Shown here piece by piece: positions 6,462 through 11,429 of a DNA stretch of 11,429 nt; position 1 is the stretch's first letter, and each line of letters starts with the position of its first letter. The notes below the pieces were generated by a model. The model was given only the letters and a program-made list of their open reading frames with translations. It searched no databases and was not told the DNA's origin. Source of the DNA: Synergistaceae bacterium (GTDB lineage: Bacteria > Synergistota > Synergistia > Synergistales > Aminobacteriaceae); assembly GCA_017394925.1 (NCBI GenBank), contig JAFPWQ010000006.1, forward strand, positions 1 to 11,429, in the 5' to 3' direction. Position numbers and translations under genes: made by a program.

Positions 6462-6492
6462 GAAGGTGTATTTTGTGATTGTCTCCACCTTC
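6462..6492 (-). terminator. Weak hairpin after the flavoprotein gene
   Basis: GAAGGTG (6462-6468) and CACCTTC (6486-6492) form a 7-bp stem with a 17-nt loop, starting 9 nt after the flavoprotein stop. Only a short mixed T-rich stretch (GCTTTTATAC) follows on the minus strand, so it is a weak terminator or an mRNA 3' end-stabilising stem. Confidence 0.35.
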
Positions 6493-6500
6493 TGTGATTC

Positions 6501-7136
6501 TTAACGGATAAAATTCGTGTAAACAGTCTCTTCACGTTCAGGGCAATCAATCCCTGCCTTTTTCCCGGCATCAATGCATTTCAATAGCCACGCAAAATTT
6601 TCACCCAGTGTTCTCATCGTCTGCATACCTTCGAGGTCCTGTTTCACTTCTTCAGGTGTATTCCCGTGAACTTGATTCCAGTACTGTGATGACACAACAG
6701 GCATGTTCTTAATCGTGAAGTATTTGTTGAGACGATCGAATGCAGCAGTTGCTCCTCCTCTTCTGCACGAAACAACACATGCTCCCGGTTTGTTTGCGAA
6801 TCTCGATTTGTTGGACGAATTGTCCCCGGAGAAAAAGAATCTGTCGAGAAAAGCGCAAAGACTTCCTGAAACTCCTGCATAATAGACAGGCGAACCGATT
6901 ACAAAGCCGTCAAATTCATCAATACGTGCCGCTAACTTTGTAACTTCATCATTGAAGATGCAGTGTCCGATCTCAGTACACTTGAAGCAGGCAATACACC
7001 CCTGAACAGCTTTCTTTCCGATCCAGAAAATTTCAGTTTCGATTCCTCTGCGCTTCATTGCGTCTGATACTTCGTTCAATGCCGTGAACGTACAGCCGTG
7101 TTCATTCGGACTGCCGTTAATGAGCAATACTTTCAT
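6501..7136 (-). CDS. Flavodoxin-fold NAD(P)H-dependent FMN reductase, iron-sulfur flavoprotein type
   Basis: A 211-residue soluble flavoprotein that probably binds FMN and passes electrons between a reduced cofactor and an unknown acceptor. The start MKVLLINGSPNEHGCT carries the GSPN phosphate-binding loop of the NADPH-dependent FMN reductase family. GSPVYYAG at 81-88 is the second flavin-contact loop. The Cys pattern C47-x2-C50-x2-C53-x5-C59 matches the compact motif known in archaeal and anaerobe iron-sulfur flavoproteins, where it holds a 4Fe-4S cluster. Whether a cluster is bound here is inferred. The ATG at 7136 has AGGGGGT upstream, with a rather long 10-nt spacing. The gene is monocistronic, divergent from ilvA and upstream of the rimP operon promoter. 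No conserved partner indicates a substrate. Confidence 0.9.
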   Translation of the reverse strand: MKVLLINGSPNEHGCTFTALNEVSDAMKRRGIETEIFWIGKKAVQGCIACFKCTEIGHCIFNDEVTKLAARIDEFDGFVIGSPVYYAGVSGSLCAFLDRFFFSGDNSSNKSRFANKPGACVVSCRRGGATAAFDRLNKYFTIKNMPVVSSQYWNQVHGNTPEEVKQDLEGMQTMRTLGENFAWLLKCIDAGKKAGIDCPEREETVYTNFIR

Positions 7137-7184
7137 GTTTATGTTTACCCCCTGTGAAAAATTTCCATGATATATTTTAATACG

Positions 7185-7212
7185 TTGAAGCTCTTAACAT
7201 ACAGATTAAAAT
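7185..7212 (+). promoter_or_regulatory. Possible promoter for ilvA
   Basis: TTGAAG (7185-7190) and TAAAAT (7207-7212) are spaced by 16 nt. A second candidate -10, TATACT at 7264-7269 with TG just upstream, lacks a good -35. The 190-bp gap between ilvA and the divergent flavoprotein gene must hold both promoters; for the opposite direction TTAAGA (7197-7192) and TATATC (7174-7169) at 17 nt is a weak candidate. These choices are tentative. Confidence 0.33.
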
Positions 7213-7326
7213 TTATGCAATTTAATTTTATCAGTAATCATGAGAAAATAAGGATACGTGTTATATACTATTGAAAAAATCAAAACGGAGGGTGATTAAT
7301 CTGAAAATGAAGACAGGAGATAACGA

Positions 7327-8532
7327 ATGCTTACATTAGATAAAGTTTATCACGCCGCTTATGTATTAAGAGAATGCGCAAGGAAAACGGATCTCATAGC
7401 TGCACCATTGCTTAGTGAATCGCATAATTTATATCTCAAGACAGAAAATTTGCAGGTAACAGGCAGCTTTAAATTAAGAGGAGCATACTACAAAATCTCG
7501 CAGCTTTCAGACGAAGAGAAATCAAAAGGAATAGTAGCATGTTCAGCAGGAAATCACGCACAAGGGGTAGCAATGGCGGCATCACGGAAGGGAATCACAT
7601 CTACAATCTGTATGCCTGACAGCGCACCCGTAATGAAAGTTGAGAGTACCCGCAGGTTAGGCGCAAATATTGAGCTTGTGAAGGGAGCATATGACGAAGC
7701 CCATGACAGAGCAGTTGAACTTGTCGAAGAGACCGGCGCAACGTTCATTCATCCGTATGATGACGATTATGTTATCGCGGGGCAGGCTACGATTGGACTT
7801 GAAATTTTAGATCAGCTTGAAGACGTTGAAGCAGTGATAGTTCCTGTAGGCGGAGGAGGATTAATTTCGGGAATATCATTTGCGGTTAAATCATTGAAAC
7901 CTGACGTGAAAATTTACGGAGTTCAGGCGGCAGGAGCACCCTCGATGTATAACTCGTTTCATGATCACAAATGGGAATCGCTTTCATCAGTTTCAACGTT
8001 TGCTGACGGAATAGCAGTTAAGAATCCAGGTGAAACTACATTTGAGGTAATCTCGAAGTACGTTGATGATATTGTATGCGTCTCAGAAGATGAAATTGCT
8101 GCGGCCATTCTCGCATTAATCGAGAAACAGAAATTAATCGCTGAAGGTGCCGGTGCAGTTCCCGTAGCGGCGGCCATGTTCCATAAGCTGCCCATTGAAG
8201 GCAAAAAGACAGTATGCGTTGTATCAGGCGGAAATATAGATGTGAATATCCTCTCACGCGTAATCACACGAGGCTTAATGATGACAGGAAGAAACGTGAA
8301 CATGACGATTGAACTTGTCGATAAGCCCGGACAATTGCAGCAGGTCAGTGAGATTATTGCGGCATGCGGTGCTAATGTGGTTGCCGTTTCGTATGATCAC
8401 GGAGATACGAATATGGCGATAAATTCATGTTTCCTTAAGATAGCACTTGAAACAAGAGACAGTGAACAGATTGAATCAATCAGGTCTGAACTTGGCCGTG
8501 CAGGATTCAGAATCGTAACGGAAAGAGTATAA
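7327..8532 (+). CDS. ilvA: Threonine ammonia-lyase (threonine deaminase), PLP-dependent, with C-terminal ACT domain
   Basis: This enzyme converts L-threonine to 2-oxobutanoate and ammonia, feeding isoleucine synthesis or threonine fermentation. The 401-residue product has the PLP lysine in TGSFKLRGA (Lys49), the substrate loop SAGNHAQG (73-80) and the phosphate-binding GGGG (175-178) in PVGGGGLISG. The SGGN stretch (300-303) contacts the cofactor ring. Residues about 326-401 form a single ACT-type regulatory domain (MTIELVDKPGQLQQVSEII). This architecture fits the short, about 400-residue catabolic/biosynthetic class rather than the 500-residue E. coli IlvA with two ACT-like modules. The ATG at 7327 has AGGAG 7 nt upstream. 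Serine or other hydroxy-amino-acid activity is possible. It is first in a same-strand run with the M23 peptidase and glyQS, but no pathway link to them is evident. Confidence 0.95.
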   Translation: MLTLDKVYHAAYVLRECARKTDLIAAPLLSESHNLYLKTENLQVTGSFKLRGAYYKISQLSDEEKSKGIVACSAGNHAQGVAMAASRKGITSTICMPDSAPVMKVESTRRLGANIELVKGAYDEAHDRAVELVEETGATFIHPYDDDYVIAGQATIGLEILDQLEDVEAVIVPVGGGGLISGISFAVKSLKPDVKIYGVQAAGAPSMYNSFHDHKWESLSSVSTFADGIAVKNPGETTFEVISKYVDDIVCVSEDEIAAAILALIEKQKLIAEGAGAVPVAAAMFHKLPIEGKKTVCVVSGGNIDVNILSRVITRGLMMTGRNVNMTIELVDKPGQLQQVSEIIAACGANVVAVSYDHGDTNMAINSCFLKIALETRDSEQIESIRSELGRAGFRIVTERV

Positions 8533-8558
8533 GCAGCATAAATCATAGAAGGAGTGAT

Positions 8559-9875
8559 GTGAACTTGAATACATACAGGAAGATGATAACGCTCATAATA
8601 TTAACGCTCATGATAGCAGGTGAATCATACGCGGCAAAATGGAAGACTCTTACATTCGGCGATGATATAGCAAAGACGCTCGAAGAACTGAATCAGTACT
8701 GCATGATGCATGACATGAAACCCGAAGATGTTTTATGGGCAAACAAGACATCAGAGAGTGAGCTTAAAGCAGGACAGGTTATATATTTACCGGCCAATCA
8801 TGCGGATATGCTCTCAGTATGGCAGAACGTCGGAGCATGGCAGCCGACAGCATTAATCCCAGTGAACAGTAAAGCGGCGGCAAAAAGGGCAGAAGCAGAA
8901 TCCGAAAAAGCCGAAAAGAAAGCAGAGAATAAAGCAGAAGCTCCTGCACAGAAAGCTGAAATTAAACCAGCAGAACCAGAAATAGACCTTAAGAGCCTTC
9001 TTGCTGAGTACGAACAGCCCGAAAAGCCTTCACATAAAACTGAAATCACGCATGAAGAATCAGCATCAGACACGAAGGTTGCAAAGGTTACAGCAATGCC
9101 GACAGTACAGCCTGCAAAATCAAAAGCAGCACCTTCACCCGCGAATGTGATTAAGGAGACAGCGAAGCCCGATAAGATTCTCACGGCAAAAGCTAGAAAA
9201 TCACAGCCTGAAATACCCGGCCTAATGGACCCGATAATCATTTTCTCGCCCAATGGAGACCCTGCAAACGGACCAATGAGATTAATGATTTCGGGGGATA
9301 AAGTTGAAGTTGTGAGACTTCCTCAGAGTGCCGCGCCTAAGAGACCTTCAGTTGCGGATTTAAATCACAGATTCGACGGTACACCCGGCTATCTGAAATA
9401 TTATGACGTGAATAACCTTCCGAAGAAAAATAATTACGTACCGCCCAACATGCTGAGGCTCAACGGCAGAATGATGTGGCCTGTTGACGGCAAAGTGTCA
9501 TCACCGTTCGGAAAATGGAGAGGCAAGCACATGCATCAGGGCATAGATATACCCATGCCTCACGGAACGCCTATTAGAGCGGCGAATACAGGAGTAATAA
9601 CACGAACAGGCAATAATTCGACAATGGGATTCAGGGGATACGGGAATTTTATTCTTATGGATCACGGAAGCGGAGTTCATACGTTCTATGCGCATTGTTC
9701 CAGTGTTTCAGTGAGAGAAGGCCAGAGAGTAATGCAGGGTCAGATAATCGGTTATGTCGGCAGCACAGGACGGTCAACGGCGAATCATTTACACTTTGAA
9801 GTCCGCGTGAATGACACTAAAGTAGACCCAATGCCATATTTAGGCGGCAATCAGAGATTAGCATCGCAGAGATAA
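8559..9875 (+). CDS. Secreted LysM/M23 peptidase (murein endopeptidase family)
   Basis: A 438-residue envelope protein likely to cut peptidoglycan cross-links or to activate amidases. An N-terminal signal peptide (Lys8, hydrophobic core ITLIILTLMIAG, cleavage likely after SYA at 25) precedes a LysM-like segment (about 28-78, ending GQVIYLPAN). An Ala/Lys/Glu/Pro-rich linker follows (about 100-215), then a short beta-rich stretch and a LytM/M23 domain (about 305-428). The zinc-binding and catalytic residues are intact: His326 and Asp330 in HQGID, His379 in YAH, and His410/His412 in HLHFEV. It is therefore a competent enzyme, not an EnvC/NlpD-like degenerate activator. GTG at 8559 follows AAGGAG by 4 nt; TTG at 8565 (10 nt spacing) is an alternative. 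It is 26 nt after ilvA and 41 nt before glyQ, so co-transcription is likely. Confidence 0.9.
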   Translation: MNLNTYRKMITLIILTLMIAGESYAAKWKTLTFGDDIAKTLEELNQYCMMHDMKPEDVLWANKTSESELKAGQVIYLPANHADMLSVWQNVGAWQPTALIPVNSKAAAKRAEAESEKAEKKAENKAEAPAQKAEIKPAEPEIDLKSLLAEYEQPEKPSHKTEITHEESASDTKVAKVTAMPTVQPAKSKAAPSPANVIKETAKPDKILTAKARKSQPEIPGLMDPIIIFSPNGDPANGPMRLMISGDKVEVVRLPQSAAPKRPSVADLNHRFDGTPGYLKYYDVNNLPKKNNYVPPNMLRLNGRMMWPVDGKVSSPFGKWRGKHMHQGIDIPMPHGTPIRAANTGVITRTGNNSTMGFRGYGNFILMDHGSGVHTFYAHCSSVSVREGQRVMQGQIIGYVGSTGRSTANHLHFEVRVNDTKVDPMPYLGGNQRLASQR

Positions 9876-9916
9876 ATATACGAACGTGAAAAACACGAAA
9901 GGAGACATGAATTAAC

Positions 9917-10822
9917 TTGAACTTTCAGGAAATATATTTCAGGCTCGAAAATTTCTGGGCAAGACATGACTGTGTGATTCAGCAGCCATATGATATTGAA
10001 GTCGGAGCAGGTACAATGAATCCTGCTACTGCTCTTCGTGTGCTTGGCCCTGAGCCTTACAGAGTAGCATACGTTGAACCCTCAAGAAGACCTTCAGACG
10101 GCAGATACGGCAAGAACCCGAACAGGTTACAGCATTACTATCAGTATCAGGTAATAATCAAGCCTGCACCGGCAAACATTCAGGACTTGTACATTCAGAG
10201 CCTCGCGAGCTTAGGCATTGACCCTTCAGAACATGATATACGCTTCGTTGAAGATGACTGGGAGAACCCTTCGACGGGTGCATGGGGATTAGGCTGGGAA
10301 GTGTGGCTTGACGGCATGGAGATTACGCAGTTCACATACTTCCAGCAGCTTGGCGGCCTGGACATGGAGAACGTACCGGCTGAGATCACATACGGAATTG
10401 AAAGAATCGCAATGTACGTTCAGAAAGTGAACAGCGTCTATGATCTTAACTGGGCGGGCAATGTTACATACGGTGATGTTCATCTTCAGGGTGAAATTGA
10501 ACACTCGCACTATAATTTCGAGATTGCAGATACGGACATGCTGTTTCAATTGTTCGCAATGTACGAAGCTGAAGCCGGAAGAATTTTAGACAAGGGATTC
10601 GTTCTGCCTGCGTATGACTATGTGCTGAAGAGTTCACACACGTTTAATTTACTTGACGCAAGAAACGCAATCAGTGTTACGGAGAGAACGAGCTATATCG
10701 GCCGCGTGAGAGCATTAGCCTGCAGATGTGCAGAGGCATACAGGAAACAGCGCGAGGAAATGAATTTCCCGTTAATGAATAAATTCACGAATTCGGCAGG
10801 AACATTCTTTGAGGAGGATTAG
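9917..10822 (+). CDS. glyQ: Glycine--tRNA ligase alpha subunit
   Basis: GlyQ is the catalytic subunit of the bacterial alpha2-beta2 glycyl-tRNA synthetase, which charges tRNA-Gly with glycine using ATP. The 301-residue product covers the full family length. PSRRPSDGRYGKNPNRLQHY (55-74) is the class II motif 2 region. GAWGLGWEVWLDGMEITQFT (121-140) and ITYGIERIAMY (157-167, motif 3) complete the active site. FNLLDARNAISVTER near the C terminus is conserved, and the last 15 or so residues (FTNSAGTFFEED) are a short extension. Homology begins at residue 2, so the TTG at 9917 is the plausible start. It has AAAGGAG upstream but with a long spacing (12 nt), and an ATG-AAT-TAA mini-ORF fills that gap. 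glyS starts 3 nt after its stop. Confidence 0.97.
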   Translation: MNFQEIYFRLENFWARHDCVIQQPYDIEVGAGTMNPATALRVLGPEPYRVAYVEPSRRPSDGRYGKNPNRLQHYYQYQVIIKPAPANIQDLYIQSLASLGIDPSEHDIRFVEDDWENPSTGAWGLGWEVWLDGMEITQFTYFQQLGGLDMENVPAEITYGIERIAMYVQKVNSVYDLNWAGNVTYGDVHLQGEIEHSHYNFEIADTDMLFQLFAMYEAEAGRILDKGFVLPAYDYVLKSSHTFNLLDARNAISVTERTSYIGRVRALACRCAEAYRKQREEMNFPLMNKFTNSAGTFFEED

Positions 10823-10825
10823 GAC

Positions 10826-11429
10826 ATGGCGATTAAGAATATAATACTCGAAATAGGCACAGAAGAAATCCCTTCAAGATTCATTCCTGATGCATTAGAC
10901 ACGCTGAAACGTAACGCAGAGAGTTCACTGAAGGCCAATCGAATCGAATTCAGAGACGCTAAGACATATGCAACTCCCCGAAGGCTTGTACTGCTCATAA
11001 CAGGAGTAAGCGAGAATCAAAGCGAACAGGTTGAAATCGTGAAGGGTCCGCCGGTCTCAGCTGCATACGACAAGAACGGAATCCCAACGAGAGCCGCTGA
11101 AGGTTTCGCAAAGAGCAGAGGCATAACTATAGATGCACTTAGAGAGCATGAATATAACGGCGTGAAATATATTGTCGCTGAAGTTAAACAGGGAAGCAAA
11201 AATACACTTGATGTACTGCCCGACATAATGACGAATCTAATCGCAGGTCTCACATTCCCCAAGAGTATGTACTGGGATAAAAGCAATGTGAGATTCGCGC
11301 GGCCTATTCGATGGATACTTGCACTTGCTGACGATAAATTAATCCCGTTCAGATACGGCGATATATCATCAGGAAGACGCACGAGCGGACATAGGTTCAT
11401 GGGCAGAAAAGTTATTGAGGTTCAGAATG
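10826..11429 (+). CDS. glyS: Glycine--tRNA ligase beta subunit, N-terminal part (runs off the right edge)
   Basis: GlyS is the tRNA-binding partner of GlyQ. The visible 201 residues begin MAIKNIILEIGTEEIPSRFI, the diagnostic GlyS start. They continue through TYATPRRLVLLI, then VKGPPVSAAYD with GIPTRAAEGFAKSRGI, then FPKSMYWDKSNVRFARPIRW and TSGHRFMG, all conserved blocks in the family order. The complete protein is usually near 690 residues, so about 70% lies outside the window. The ATG at 10826 sits just after the glyQ stop, and the GAGGAGG at 10811-10817 within the end of glyQ serves as a strong ribosome-binding site at about 8 nt. This implies coupled, stoichiometric expression of the two subunits. 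Reading is open to the window end. Confidence 0.96.
   Translation, partial: MAIKNIILEIGTEEIPSRFIPDALDTLKRNAESSLKANRIEFRDAKTYATPRRLVLLITGVSENQSEQVEIVKGPPVSAAYDKNGIPTRAAEGFAKSRGITIDALREHEYNGVKYIVAEVKQGSKNTLDVLPDIMTNLIAGLTFPKSMYWDKSNVRFARPIRWILALADDKLIPFRYGDISSGRRTSGHRFMGRKVIEVQN

Noticed and set aside
6305..6500. A tRNA (as metY precedes rimP in E. coli) upstream of the operon
   Set aside because: No cloverleaf, T-loop GTTCRA or acceptor pairing is seen; the region holds only a promoter and hairpins.
8798..9253. 151-codon minus-strand open frame opposite the M23 gene linker
   Set aside because: It is the antisense of the Ala/Lys/Glu-rich linker, giving a Ser/Ala/Phe-rich shadow without family features.
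9885..9897. CGTG-AAAAA-CACG hairpin between the M23 gene and glyQ as a terminator
   Set aside because: The stem is only 4 bp with no U-run, and it lies directly against the glyQ ribosome-binding site.

Overview
The window is ordinary bacterial chromosome, about 43-45% GC by eye and densely packed. It holds two convergently drawn halves. On the minus strand is a translation and ribosome-maturation operon, read from rimP at 6304 down through nusA, a YlxR-L7Ae fusion, infB, a small cupin, rbfA and an nrnA-type DHH phosphoesterase into truB, which runs off the left edge. On the plus strand from 7327, ilvA is followed by a secreted LysM/M23 peptidase, glyQ and the start of glyS, which runs off the right edge. 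A minus-strand flavoprotein gene (6501-7136) sits between them, divergent from ilvA. No tRNA, rRNA, insertion sequence, CRISPR array or prophage gene was seen.

The organism is probably an anaerobe of the Synergistota, perhaps a gut Synergistaceae. This is an inference from gene order, protein style, the alpha2-beta2 glycyl-tRNA synthetase, frequent TTG/GTG starts, the iron-sulfur-type flavoprotein and the cupin inside the infB-rbfA interval. It is not proven by any single marker here.

The minus-strand operon is very tight. Seven successive junctions overlap or are separated by 4 nt at most, so translational coupling is likely throughout. Its products act together: RimP and RbfA in 30S maturation, NusA in transcription elongation/termination, IF-2 in initiation, the YlxR-L7Ae protein as an RNA binder, NrnA in removal of very short RNAs, and TruB in tRNA psi55 formation. 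A good sigma70-type promoter (6434-6407) precedes it. Between that promoter and rimP lies a hairpin followed by six U residues, so the operon may be controlled by leader termination.

The most unusual item is in the nrnA-like gene. The segment carrying the catalytic DHH motif has been partly tandemly duplicated (891-1112), giving three HH-containing copies. Only the last keeps the Asp; the other two read NHH. Other points are the cupin with a degraded metal-binding motif, the acidic RbfA tail that shares a trinucleotide run with the next gene's start, and start-stop mini-ORFs just upstream of GTG/TTG starts. I found no clearly new multi-gene system; most of the window is well-known housekeeping genes.
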